From NCBI GenBank assembly GCA_029959085.1, contig JARWIR010000011.1, forward strand, positions 11,657,840 through 11,721,839: a stretch of DNA of 64,000 nt, in the 5' to 3' direction. The stretch's first letter is position 1, and every line of letters starts with the position of its first letter. The notes under the pieces were generated by a model, which ran no database searches, was not told the origin of the DNA, and saw only the letters and a program-made list of their open reading frames with translations. Positions 1-12,481 of this stretch are shown piece after piece. Source of the DNA: Nemophila menziesii. Taxonomy: Eukaryota > Streptophyta > Magnoliopsida > Boraginales > Hydrophyllaceae. Position numbers and translations under genes: made by a program.

Positions 1-189
1 GAGTTTTTTTATGTTATTATTTAATTAAGATATTTCAGAAATAACACTTATATATTAAGACACAATTTGTTTTTTTAAATAATATAATAAAATTTAATAT
101 TAAATTTTTAAATAAATTTTTTATTTATAAGGTGTACATATTTTTTTAAGGGTCAATGATCCAAAAAATCAAATTAATATTTTACTTGC

Positions 190-470
190 CCCAAAGAATA
201 ATTAATTAATCTGCTAAGTACCTCTTCTTATCAACCTCGTTACCTTTTATTCTTGTTTATCAAGAGTTGTGGATGTTTCCTTATGGGAATTCCAACCCAC
301 TTGGAATTAGTAAGTTCAAACTTCTTAATAAGATCTTTGGCTTATTTAGCTTGGTTGAGACAGATCCCATCTTCCATTTTCTTTATTTTTAGTCTGAGGA
401 AGAAGTTAAATTCTCCAATCATGTGCAATTGGAATTCACTGTGCATACTCGTATCAGAATCCTTATAAAA
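190..470 (-). pseudogene. Copia RT C-terminal (palm/thumb) remnant, present in every array unit
   Basis: Translating the minus strand gives a recognisable Ty1/copia reverse-transcriptase C-terminal stretch. It runs through MIGEFNFFLRLKI (canonical MxGELxFFLGLQI), QAK-AKDLIKKFEL (canonical QxKYAKDLLKKF) and a GIPI/HPQL segment, then a SLLYLTASRPDIMF-like end decayed to YSLGQVKY. The RT was the DNA polymerase of the element. Here it is broken by stop codons, the catalytic YVDD part is deleted, and there is no start. The same segment lies at about offset 190-470 of all 15 units. The full-length cognate is at 47,100-48,350. Family assignment is firm; lineage (SIRE/Tork-like) is inferred from spacing and wording of motifs. 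Confidence 0.85.
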
Positions 471-479
471 TCGTTATAA

Positions 480-855
480 ACTCTTCATGCATTGCATTTA
501 TCAAATGATCATCAAGTAGATCTTATTTGTTATTCTTCGGTCTGAATTTAGACAAGAAAGTACAATGAGAACACAAATCATTAACAGTTGAATGTGTTCT
601 TAGCCCTTTACTTGGATCACCAAGTATTAACTTTAGCAAGAGTCCTCTAACATTGTTCCTACTTCTATGAAGTTCTTTGGGAGTTTCATCATTCTTCTCT
701 TTAATAATTTGATTGTCAGAATATATTTAAGGTTATGATATAATAGGTTTTACTTCTTCTTCAAGTTGATGGAACTTGGTATATTCAACTTTTATATTTT
801 TTCACTTTCTTTTAAAAGAATTTCCTTCATCAAAATCAACGTGCATGGATTTTTA
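480..855 (-). pseudogene. Copia pol linker and RT N-terminal remnant, present in every array unit
   Basis: The minus strand carries decayed forms of the conserved segment before the RT of plant copia elements. It begins with an E/SVHVxFDE-like motif near 845, then a PKELHRSR stretch, a LILGDPSKGLRTHS block (canonical IIGDPxxGVRTRS), NDLC, and DDHLVNAMHEE (canonical DExWxxAMQEEL). In complete elements this joins integrase to RT. Here it jumps at about 470-485 straight into the RT C-terminus, so roughly 545 bp of RT seen at 47,418-47,966 is missing. Stops and frameshifts make it non-coding. Confidence 0.8.
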
Positions 856-1089
856 TATAATATTTGTTTGTTGGTTGTACATTCTAAAATAAAATGTAGT
901 GTAATTAACAATTAGTTTTATACAAAAGTTTGATAAATTCTCAATTAAATTTAATGAATAATTAATAATTGTATTTTTTTTTTTAAAATAGAAGGAATTA
1001 TGTGTTATTAAAGTAACCTAAATATTCAAGTATATTAAAGCCTAAATGTCATAATTACAGTTTTTTATGTGAATTGTGGATAAACTTAT

Positions 1090-1530
1090 TGTTATAAAAA
1101 ATGATAGAGTTATTATCATCAAACTCATCATTGTTTCCTAAAATATTTGTAAAAAGTTTTCAAATATTTGGTTTTTTGTTTGATTTAAGAGAGTGTTTGT
1201 AATCACGTAAAAAATCATAAGATTTTTAATACCATCGTCTAATTGATCTTAAGATAAACATAAGTTAGATTTGAACTTTACCTCGTCTTCTTCTTTTTAA
1301 GTAGCCATGAAAGAAACATAGTTGGCTACATGCTCTTTGTCATCACTTTGGTTTGAGCTATCATCAACCAATGTTGCATTAATGTTTTCATTGGCTTTTT
1401 TTTGAAAAGTTTTGGGAATTTAGGTTTGATATGACCACTCTAATGATAATGATAGCAAGTAAGCTCATCCTTTATATAACTCTTATAAGGTTTTCTTGAG
1501 ACACCACAACTCATAAGCTCTATTTTATTT
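1090..1530 (-). pseudogene. Copia gag C-terminal remnant (unit 1; same in units 2-13)
   Basis: Minus-strand translation gives the C-terminal gag of a plant copia element. First comes a knuckle-like segment (TCYHYH, stop, SGHIKPKFPKL), then a KKANENINATLVDDSS acidic part, and EHVANYVSFMATKKEDEV, the usual wording after the knuckle in SIRE-like gags. A stop codon replaces Lys inside the knuckle because the plus strand reads CTCTAATGA. The second and third zinc-binding Cys are Tyr and Phe, so it could not bind zinc even without the stop. The N-terminal two thirds of gag are absent. Confidence 0.82.
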
Positions 1531-1689
1531 TGATGTAATACTCACAAATACACACTTATGTCTTGTATAGAATTCCTCTTGAACTAATATAATCATTTCA
1601 CCCAGAATAAAACAATAATACACATATCCTTTTTTCTTTTTTCCTTTTAGTTAAAGATTTTTTTTTGGAACTATTACCAATAAAATTAT

Positions 1690-2080
1690 ATTTATAACAT
1701 TATGTACTACTAAAATCTTTATTTTATAAAAATATATTCAATAAAAAAAATTATTTAATGAAGATATAATACCCACGTCTTCAATTCTACAATTTACTTC
1801 TTAAAATTATATATATATTAAAATATTTCTATTATACTAAACTAGTTTTGGATACACAAAAAATATATTCACAATATATCTTTTTCTTTAGTTTAGTTCT
1901 AATATTTCTCAACACCTTATCATACAGAGTTTGCTCTTTTGATCTTGTGAAAGGATTTGCCAAGATGATCAACAATACCCTCTAGGGAATTCACCCAATT
2001 TATATTTAACAGTCAAAATTTTGACTCTCTTAAAAATGTATCATTCATTAGCTACGTATATAAACATGCAATTTCATATT
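1690..2080 (-). repeat. LTR-like AT-rich segment of the array unit
   Basis: This non-coding block (ATTATGTACTACTAAAATC through the CTAGTTTTGGATACAC motif, CAACACCTTATCAT, and TACGTATATAAACATGCA) recurs outside the array. There it lies next to the gag relic at 44.9-45.4 kb and next to the RT relic at 46.5-46.95 kb, as well as in single copies at 51.3-51.9 and 63.1-63.6 kb. Being adjacent to both ends of the internal region is what an LTR would show. I could not identify TG/CA termini, target duplications or a primer-binding site, so LTR identity is an inference. Confidence 0.5.
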
Positions 2081-2082
2081 TT

Positions 2083-4163
2083 GAGTTTTTTTATGTTATT
2101 ATTTAATTAAGATATTTCAGAAATAACATTTATATATTAAGACACAATTTGTTGTTTTAAATAATATAATAAAATTTAATATTAAATTTTTAAATAAATT
2201 TTTTATTTATAAGGTGTACATATTTTTTTAAGGGTCAATGATCCAAAAAATCAAATTAATATTTTACTTGCCCCAAAGAATAATTAATTAATCTGCTAAG
2301 TACCTCTTCTCATCAACCTCGTTACCTTTTATTCTTGTTTATCAAGAGTTGTGGATGTTTCCTTATGGGAATTCCAACCCACTTGGAATTAGTAAGTTCA
2401 AACTTCTTAATAAGATCTTTGGCTTATTTAGCTTGGTTGAGACAGATCCCATCTTCCATTTTCTTTATTTTTAGTCTGAGGAAGAAGTTAAATTCTCCAA
2501 TCATGTGCAATTGGAATTCACTGTGCATACTCGTATCAGAATCCTTATAAAATCGTTATAAACTCTTCATGCATTGCATTTACCAAATGATCATCAAGTA
2601 GATCTTATTTGTTATTCTTCGGTCTGAATTTAGACAAGAAAGTACAATGAGAACACAAATCATTAACAGTTGAATGTGTTCTTAGCCCTTTACTTGGATC
2701 ACCAAGTATTAACTTTAGCAAGAGTCCTCTAACATTGTTCCTACTTCTATGAAGTTCTTTGGGAGTTTCATCATTCTTCTCTTTAATAATTTGATTGTCA
2801 GAATATATTTAAGGTTATGATATAATAGGTTTTACTTCTTCTTCAAGTTGATGGAACTTGGTATATTCAACTTTTATATTTTTTCACTTTCTTTTAAAAG
2901 AATTTCCTTCATCAAAATCAACGTGCATGGATTTTTATATAATATTTGTTTGTTGGTTGTACATTCTAAAATAACATGTAGTGTAATTAACAATTAGTTT
3001 TATACAAAAGTTTGATAAATTCTCAATTAGATTTAATGAATAATTAATAATTGTATTTTTTTTTTAAAATAGAAGGAATTATGTGTTATTAAAGTAACCT
3101 AAATATTCAAGTATATTAAAGCCTAAATGTCATAATTAAAGTTTTTTATGTGAATTGTGGATAAACTTATTGTTATAAAAAATGATAGAGTTATTATCAT
3201 CAAACTCATCATTGTTTCCTAAAATAATTGTAAAAAGTTTTCAAATATTTGGTTTTTTGTTTGATTTAAGAGAGTGTTTGTAATCACGTAAAAAATCATA
3301 AGATTTTTAATACCATCGTCTAATTGATCTTAAGATAAATATAAGTTAGATTTGAACTTTACCTCGTCTTCTTCTTTTTAAGTAGCCATGAAAGAAACAT
3401 AGTTGGCTACATGCTCTTTGTCATCACTTTGGTTTGAGCTATCATCAACCAATGTTGCATTAATGTTTTCATTGGCTTTTTTTTTGAAAAGTTTTGGGAA
3501 TTTAGGTTTGATATGACCACTCTAATGATAATGATAGCAAGTAAGCTCATCCTTTATATAACTCTTATAAGGTTTTCTTGAGACACCACAACTCATAAGC
3601 TCTATTTTATTTTGATGTAATACTCACAAATACACACTTATGTCTTGTATAGAATTCCTCTTGAACTAATATAATCATTTCACCCAGAATAAAACAATAA
3701 TACACATATCCTTTTTTCTTTTTTCCTTTCAGTTAAAGATTTTTTTCTGAACTATTAACAATAAAATTATATTTATAACATTATGTACTACTAAAATCTT
3801 TATTTTATAAAAATATATTCAATAAAAAAAATTATTTAATGAAGATATAATACCCACGTCTTCAATTCTACAATTTACTTCTTAAAATTATATATATATT
3901 AAAATATTTCTATTATACTAAACTAGTTTTGGATACACAAAAAATATATTCACAATATATCTTTTTCTTTAGTTTAGTTCTAATATTTCTCAACACCTTA
4001 TCATACAGAGTTTGCTCTTTTGATCTTGTGAAAGGATTTGCCAAGATGATCAACAATACCCTCTAGGGAATTCACCCAATTTATATTTAACAGTCAAAAT
4101 TTTGACTCTCTTAAAAATGTATCATTCATTAGCTACGTATATAAACATGCAATTTCATATTTT
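2083..4163. repeat. Array unit 2
   Basis: Carries AAAATAATTG in the gag part (near 3222), AAGATAAATA (near 3332) and CCTTTCAGTT (near 3725). This combination is seen again only in unit 5. Confidence 0.95.
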
Positions 4164-6243
4164 GAGTTTTTTTATGTTATTATTTAATTAAGATATTTCA
4201 GAAATAACACTTATATATTAAGACACAATTTGTTGTTTTAAATAATATAATAAAATTTAATATTAAATTTTAAAATAAATTTTTTATTTATAAGGTGTAC
4301 ATATTTTTTTAAGGGTCAATGATCCAAAAAATCAAATTAATATTTTACTTGCCCCAAAGAATAATTAATTAATCTGCTAAGTACCTCTTCTCATCAACCT
4401 CGTTACCTTTTATTCTTGTTTATCAAGAGTTGTGGATGTTTCCTTATGGGAATTCCAACCCACTTGGAATTAGTAAGTTCAAACTTCTTAATAAGATCTT
4501 TGGCTTATTTAGCTTGGTTGAGACAGATCCCATCTTCCATTTTCTTTATTTTTAGTCTGAGGAAGAAGTTAAATTCTCCAATCATGTGCAATTGGAATTC
4601 ACTGTGCATACTCGTATCAGAATCCTTATAAAATCGTTATAAACTCTTCATGCATTGCATTTACCAAATGATCATCAAGTAGATCTTATTTGTTATTCTT
4701 CGGTCTGAATTTAGACAAGAAAGTACAATGAGAACACAAATCATTAACAGTTGAATGTGTTCTTAGCCCTTTACTTGGATCACCAAGTATTAACTTTAGC
4801 AAGAGTCCTCTAACATTGTTCCTACTTCTATGAAGTTCTTTGGGAGTTTCATCATTCTTCTCTTTAATAATTTGATTGTCAGAATATATTTAAGGTTATT
4901 ATATAATAGGTTTTACTTCTTCTTCAAGTTGATGGAACTTGGTATATTCAACTTTTATATTTTTTCACTTTCTTTTAAAAGAATTTTCTTCATCAAAATC
5001 AACGTGCATGGATTTTTATATAATATTAGTTTGTTGGTTGTACATTCTAAAATAACATGTAGTGTAATTAACAATTAGTTTTATACAAAAGTTTGATAAA
5101 TTCTCAATTAGATTTAATGAATAATTAATAATTGTATTTTTTTTTAAAATAGAAGGAATTATGTGTTATTAAAGTAACCTAAATATTCAAGTATATTAAA
5201 GCCTAAATGTCATAATTAAAGTTTTTTATGTGAATTGTGGATAAACTTATTGTTATAAAAAATGATAGAGTTATTATCATCAAACTCATCATTGTTTCCT
5301 AAAATATTTGTAAAAAGTTTTCAAATATTTGGTTTTTTGTTTGATTTAAGAGAGTGTTTGTAATCACGTAAAAAATCATAAGATTTTTAATACCATCGTC
5401 TAATTGATCTTAAGATAAATATAAGTTAGATTTGAACTTTACCTCGTCTTCTTCTTTTTAAGTAGCCATGAAAGAAACATAGTTGGCTACATGCTCTTTG
5501 TCATCACTTTGGTTTGAGCTATCATCAACCAATGTTGCATTAATGTTTTCATTGGCTTTTTTTTTGAAAAGTTTTGGGAATTTAGGTTTGATATGACCAC
5601 TCTAATGATAATGATAGCAAGTAAGCTCATCCTTTATATAACTCTTATAAGGTTTTCTTGAGACACCACAACTCATAAGCTCTATTTTATTTTGATGTAA
5701 TACTCACAAATACACACTTATGTCTTGTATAGAATTCCTCTTGAACTAATATAATCATTTCACCCAGAATAAAACAATAATACACATATCCTTTTTTCTT
5801 TTTTCCTTTCAGTTAAAGATTTTTTTCTGAACTATTAACAATAAAATTATATTTATAACATTATGTACTACTAAAATCTTTATTTTATAAAAATATATTC
5901 AATAAAAAAAATTATTTAATGAAGATATAATACCCACGTCTTCAATTCTACAATTTACTTCTTAAAATTATATATATATTAAAATATTTCTATTATACTA
6001 AACTAGTTTTGGATACACAAAAAATATATTCACAATATATCTTTTTCTTTAGTTTAGTTCTAATATTTCTCAACACCTTATCATACAGAGTTTGCTCTTT
6101 TGATCTTGTGAAAGGATTTGCCAAGATGATCAACAATACCCTCTAGGGAATTCACCCAATTTATATTTAACAGTCAAAATTTTGACTCTCTTAAAAATGT
6201 ATCATTCATTAGCTACGTATATAAACATGCAATTTCATATTTT
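4164..6243. repeat. Array unit 3
   Basis: Shares CCTTTCAGTT and AAGATAAATA with units 2 and 5 but has AAAATATTTG. Private changes near 4898 (TTATTATATAAT) and 5025 (AATATTAGTTTG). The first opens a chance 82-codon plus-strand frame at 4830-5078, which I do not regard as a gene. Confidence 0.95.
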
Positions 6244-8322
6244 GAGTTTTTTTATGTTATTATTTAATTAAGATATTTCAGAAATAACACTTATATATTA
6301 AGACACAATTTGTTGTTTTAAATAATATAATAAAATTTAATATTAAATTTTTAAATAAATTTTTTATTTATAAGGTGTACATATTTTTTTAAGGGTCAAT
6401 GATCCAAAAAATCAAATTAATATTTTACTTGCCCCAAAGAATAATTAATTAATCTGCTAAGTACCTCTTCTCATCAACCTCGTTACCTTTTATTCTTGTT
6501 TATCAAGAGTTGTGGATGTTTCCTTATGGGAATTCCAACCCACTTGGAATTAGTAAGTTCAAACTTCTTAATAAGATCTTTGGCTTATTTAGCTTGGTTG
6601 AGACAGATCCCATCTTCCATTTTCTTTATTTTTAGTCTGAGGAAGAAGTTAAATTCTCCAATCATGTGCAATTGGAATTCACTGTGCATACTCGTATCAG
6701 AATCCTTATAAAATCGTTATAAACTCTTCATGCATTGCATTTACCAAATGATCATCAAGTAGATCTTATTTGTTATTCTTCGGTCTGAATTTAGACAAGA
6801 AAGTACAATGAGAACACAAATCATTAACAGTTGAATGTGTTCTTAGCCCTTTACTTGGATCACCAAGTATTAACTTTAGCAAGAGTCCTCTAACATTGTT
6901 CCTACTTCTATGAAGTTCTTTGGGAGTTTCATCATTCTTCTCTTTAATAATTTGATTGTCAGAATATATTTAAGGTTATGATATAATAGGTTTTACTTCT
7001 TCTTCAAGTTGATGGAACTTGGTATATTCAACTTTTATATTTTTTCACTTTCTTTTAAAAGAATTTTCTTCATCAAAATCAACGTGCATGGATTTTTATA
7101 TAATATTTGTTTGTTGGTTGTACATTCTAAAATAACATGTAGTGTAATTAACAATTAGTTTTATACAAAAGTTTGATAAATTCTCAATTAGATTTAATGA
7201 ATAATTAATAATTGTATTTTTTTTAAATAGAAGGAATTATGTGTTATTAAAGTAACCTAAATATTCAAGTATATTAAAGCCTAAATGTCATAATTAAAGT
7301 TTTTTATGTGAATTGTGGATAAACTTATTGTTATAAAAAATGATAGAGTTATTATCATCAAACTCATCATTGTTTCCTAAAATATTTGTAAAAAGTTTTC
7401 AAATATTTGGTTTTTTGTTTGATTTAAGAGAGTGTTTGTAATCACGTAAAAAATCATAAGATTTTTAATACCATCGTCTAATTGATCTTAAGATAAACAT
7501 AAGTTAGATTTGAACTTTACCTCGTCTTCTTCTTTTTAAGTAGCCATGAAAGAAACATAGTTGGCTACATGCTCTTTGTCATCAATTTGGTTTGAGCTAT
7601 CATCAACCAATGTTGCATTAATGTTTTCATTGGCTTTTTTTTGAAAAGTTTTGGGAATTTAGGTTTGATATGACCACTCTAATGATAATGATAGCAAGTA
7701 AGCTCATCATTTATATAACTCTTATAAGGTTTTCTTGAGACACCACAACTCATAAGCTCTATTTTATTTTGATGTAATACTCACAAATACACACTTATGT
7801 CTTGTATAGAATTCCTCTTGAACTAATATAATCATTTCACCCAGAATAAAACAATAATACACATATCCTTTTTTCTTTTTTCCTTTTAGTTAAAGATTTT
7901 TTTTTGGAACTATTAACAATAAAATTATATTTATAACATTATGTACTACTAAAATCTTTATTTTATAAAAAATATATTCAATAAAAAAAATTATTTAATG
8001 AAGATATAATACCCACGTCTTCAATTCTACAATTTACTTCTTAAAATTATATATATATTAAAATATTTCTATTATACTAAACTAGTTTTGGATACACAAA
8101 AAATATATTCACAATATATCTTTTTCTTTAGTTTAGTTCTAATATTTCTCAACACCTTATCATACAGAGTTTGCTCTTTTGATCTTGTGAAAGGATTTGC
8201 CAAGATGATCAACAATACCCTCTAGGGAATTCACCCAATTTATATTTAACAGTCAAAATTTTGACTCTCTTAAAAATGTATCATTCATTAGCCACGTATA
8301 TAAACATGCAATTTCATATTTT
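6244..8322. repeat. Array unit 4
   Basis: Carries CATCAATTTGG (near 7581), CTCATCATTTA (near 7702), an extra A near 7970 and GCCACGTAT at the right end. All four markers recur in unit 6. Confidence 0.95.
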
Positions 8323-10402
8323 GAGTTTTTTTATGTTATTATTTAATTAAGATATTTCAGAAATAACATTTATATATTAAGACACAATTTGTTGTTTTAA
8401 ATAATATAATAAAATTTAATATTAAATTTTAAAATAAATTTTTTATTTATAAGGTGTACATATTTTTTTAAGGGTCAATGATCCAAAAAATCAAATTAAT
8501 ATTTTACTTGCCCCAAAGAATAATTAATTAATCTGCTAAGTACCTCTTCTCATCAACCTCGTTACCTTTTATTCTTGTTTATCAAGAGTTGTGGATGTTT
8601 CCTTATGGGAATTCCAACCCACTTGGAATTAGTAAGTTCAAACTTCTTAATAAGATCTTTGGCTTATTTAGCTTGGTTGAGACAGATCCCATCTTCCATT
8701 TTCTTTATTTTTAGTCTGAGGAAGAAGTTAAATTCTCCAATCATGTGCAATTGGAATTCACTGTGTATACTCGTATCAGAATCCTTATAAAATCGTTATA
8801 AACTCTTCATGCATTGCATTTACCAAATGATCATCAAGTAGATCTTATTTGTTATTCTTCGGTCTGAATTTAGACAAGAAAGTACAATGAGAACACAAAT
8901 CATTAACAGTTGAATGTGTTCTTAGCCCTTTACTTGGATCACCAAGTATTAACTTTAGCAAGAGTCCTCTAACATTGTTCCTACTTCTATGAAGTTCTTT
9001 GGGAGTTTCATCATTCTTCTCTTTAATAATTTGATTGTCAGAATATATTTAAGGTTATGATATAATAGGTTTTACTTCTTCTTCAAGTTGATGGAACTTG
9101 GTATATTCAACTTTTATATTTTTTCACTTTCTTTTAAAAGAATTTTCTTCATCAAAATCAACGTGCATGGATTTTTATATAATATTTGTTTGTTGGTTGT
9201 ACATTCTAAAATAACATGTAGTGTAATTAACAATTAGTTTTATACAAAAGTTTGATAAATTCTCAATTAGATTTAATGAATAATTAATAATTGTATTTTT
9301 TTTTAAAATAGAAGGAATTATGTGTTATTAAAGTAACCTAAATATTCAAGTATATTAAAGCCTAAATGTCATAATTAAAGTTTTTTATGTGAATTGTGGA
9401 TAAACTTATTGTTATAAAAAATGATAGAGTTATTATCATCAAACTCATCATTGTTTCCTAAAATAATTGTAAAAAGTTTTCAAATATTTGGTTTTTTGTT
9501 TGATTTAAGAGAGTGTTTGTAATCACGTAAAAAATCATAAGATTTTTAATACCATCGTCTAATTGATCTTAAGATAAATATAAGTTAGATTTGAACTTTA
9601 CCTCGTCTTCTTCTTTTTAAGTAGCCATGAAAGAAACATAGTTGGCTACATGCTCTTTGTCATCACTTTGGTTTGAGCTATCATCAACCAATGTTGCATT
9701 AATGTTTTCATTGGCTTTTTTTTTGAAAAGTTTTGGGAATTTAGGTTTGATATGACCACTCTAATGATAATGATAGCAAGTAAGCTCATCCTTTATATAA
9801 CTCTTATAAGGTTTTCTTGAGACACCACAACTCATAAGCTCTATTTTATTTTGATGTAATACTCACAAATACACACTTATGTCTTGTATAGAATTCCTCT
9901 TGAACTAATATAATCATTTCACCCAGAATAAAACAATAATACACATATCCTTTTTTCTTTTTTCCTTTCAGTTAAAGATTTTTTTCTGAACTATTAACAA
10001 TAAAATTATATTTATAACATTATGTACTACTAAAATCTTTATTTTATAAAAATATATTCAATAAAAAAAATTATTTAATGAAGATATAATACCCACGTCT
10101 TCAATTCTACAATTTACTTCTTAAAATTATATATATATTAAAATATTTCTATTATACTAAACTAGTTTTGGATACACAAAAAATATATTCACAATATATC
10201 TTTTTCTTTAGTTTAGTTCTAATATTTCTCAACACCTTATCATACAGAGTTTGCTCTTTTGATCTTGTGAAAGGATTTGCCAAGATGATCAACAATACCC
10301 TCTAGGGAATTCACCCAATTTATATTTAACAGTCAAAATTTTGACTCTCTTAAAAATGTATCATTCATTAGCTACGTATATAAACATGCAATTTCATATT
10401 TT
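8323..10402. repeat. Array unit 5, mosaic
   Basis: The left half shares CTGTGTATAC (near 8761) with unit 7. The right half shares AAAATAATTG, AAGATAAATA and CCTTTCAGTT with unit 2. The unit therefore looks recombinant. Confidence 0.95.
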
Positions 10403-12481
10403 GAGTTTTTTTATGTTATTATTTAATTAAGATATTTCAGAAATAACACTTATATATTAAGACACAATTTGTTGTTTTAAATAATATAATAAAATTTAAT
10501 ATTAAATTTTAAAATAAATTTTTTATTTATAAGGTGTACATATTTTTTTAAGGGTCAATGATCCAAAAAATCAAATTAATATTTTACTTGCCCCAAAGAA
10601 TAATTAATTAATCTGCTAAGTACCTCTTCTCATCAACCTCGTTACCTTTTATTCTTGTTTATCAAGAGTTGTGGATGTTTCCTTATGGGAATTCCAACCC
10701 ACTTGGAATTAGTAAGTTCAAACTTCTTAATAAGATCTTTGGCTTATTTAGCTTGGTTGAGACAGATCCCATCTTCCATTTTCTTTATTTTTAGTCTGAG
10801 GAAGAAGTTAAATTCTCCAATCATGTGCAATTGGAATTCACTGTGCATACTCGTATCAGAATCCTTATAAAATCGTTATAAACTCTTCATGCATTGCATT
10901 TACCAAATGATCATCAAGTAGATCTTATTTGTTATTCTTCGGTCTGAATTTAGACAAGAAAGTACAATGAGAACACAAATCATTAACAGTTGAATGTGTT
11001 CTTAGCCCTTTACTTGGATCACCACGTATTAACTTTAGCAAGAGTCCTCTAACATTGTTCCTACTTCTATGAAGTTCTTTGGGAGTTTCATCATTCTTCT
11101 CTTTAATAATTTGATTGTCAGAATATATTTAAGGTTATGATATAATAGGTTTTACTTCTTCTTCAAGTTGATGGAACTTGGTATATTCAACTTTTATATT
11201 TTTTCACTTTCTTTTAAAAGAATTTTCTTCATCAAAATCAACGTGCATGGATTTTTATATAATATTTGTTTGTTGGTTGTACATTCTAAAATAACATGTA
11301 GTGTAATTAACAATTAGTTTTATACAAAAGTTTGATAAATTCTCAATTAGATTTAATGAATAATTAATAATTGTATTTTTTTTAAATAGAAGGAATTATG
11401 TGTTATTAAAGTAACCTAAATATTCAAGTATATTAAAGCCTAAATGTCATAATTAAAGTTTTTTATGTGAATTGTGGATAAACTTATTGTTATAAAAAAT
11501 GATAGAGTTATTATCATCAAACTCATCATTGTTTCCTAAAATATTTGTAAAAAGTTTTCAAATATTTGGTTTTTTGTTTGATTTAAGAGAGTGTTTGTAA
11601 TCACGTAAAAAATCATAAGATTTTTAATACCATCGTCTAATTGATCTTAAGATAAACATAAGTTAGATTTGAACTTTACCTCGTCTTCTTCTTTTTAAGT
11701 AGCCATGAAAGAAACATAGTTGGCTACATGCTCTTTGTCATCAATTTGGTTTGAGCTATCATCAACCAATGTTGCATTAATGTTTTCATTGGCTTTTTTT
11801 TGAAAAGTTTTGGGAATTTAGGTTTGATATGACCACTCTAATGATAATGATAGCAAGTAAGCTCATCATTTATATAACTCTTATAAGGTTTTCTTGAGAC
11901 ACCACAACTCATAAGCTCTATTTTATTTTGATGTAATACTCACAAATACACACTTATGTCTTGTATAGAATTCCTCTTGAACTAATATAATCATTTCACC
12001 CAGAATAAAACAATAATACACATATCCTTTTTTCTTTTTTCCTTTTAGTTAAAGATTTTTTTTTGGAACTATTAACAATAAAATTATATTTATAACATTA
12101 TGTACTACTAAAATCTTTATTTTATAAAAAATATATTCAATAAAAAAAATTATTTAATGAAGATATAATACCCACGTCTTCAATTCTACAATTTACTTCT
12201 TAAAATTATATATATATTAAAATATTTCTATTATACTAAACTAGTTTTGGATACACAAAAAATATATTCACAATATATCTTTTTCTTTAGTTTAGTTCTA
12301 ATATTTCTCAACACCTTATCATACAGAGTTTGCTCTTTTGATCTTGTGAAAGGATTTGCCAAGATGATCAACAATACCCTCTAGGGAATTCACCCAATTT
12401 ATATTTAACAGTCAAAATTTTGACTCTCTTAAAAATGTATCATTCATTAGCCACGTATATAAACATGCAATTTCATATTTT
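10403..12481. repeat. Array unit 6
   Basis: Close to unit 4 (CATCAATTTGG, CTCATCATTTA, extra A near 12130, GCCACGTAT at the end). Private CACCACGTATT near 11022. Confidence 0.95.

Larger units (their letters stand above)
1..2082. repeat. Array unit 1
   Basis: Has several private variants: a T-run where the others read TTGTTG near 70, TTATCAACC instead of TCATCAACC near 230, TTATCAAATG near 500, AAAATGTAG near 893, CAATTAAAT near 943 and ATTACAG near 1060. It belongs to the left haplotype (GAAGATATAAT near 1760 and TTTAGTTTAG near 1888). Confidence 0.95.

Noticed and set aside
253..468. A 71-codon plus-strand frame repeated in all array units, nearly unchanged.
   Set aside because: It is antisense to the copia RT relic, has no recognisable domain, and its conservation equals that of the surrounding non-coding array sequence. 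The repetition is due to the satellite, not to selection.
1510..1560. Primer-binding site search next to the LTR-like block (region with TACTCACAAATACACA).
   Set aside because: No stretch complementary to the initiator Met tRNA (TGGTATCAGAGC type) could be read on the minus strand in the array or in blocks A, C or D.
4830..5078. An 82-codon plus-strand frame seen only in unit 3.
   Set aside because: It is opened by a single private substitution (TTATTATATAAT) in one array unit; all other units carry a stop there.
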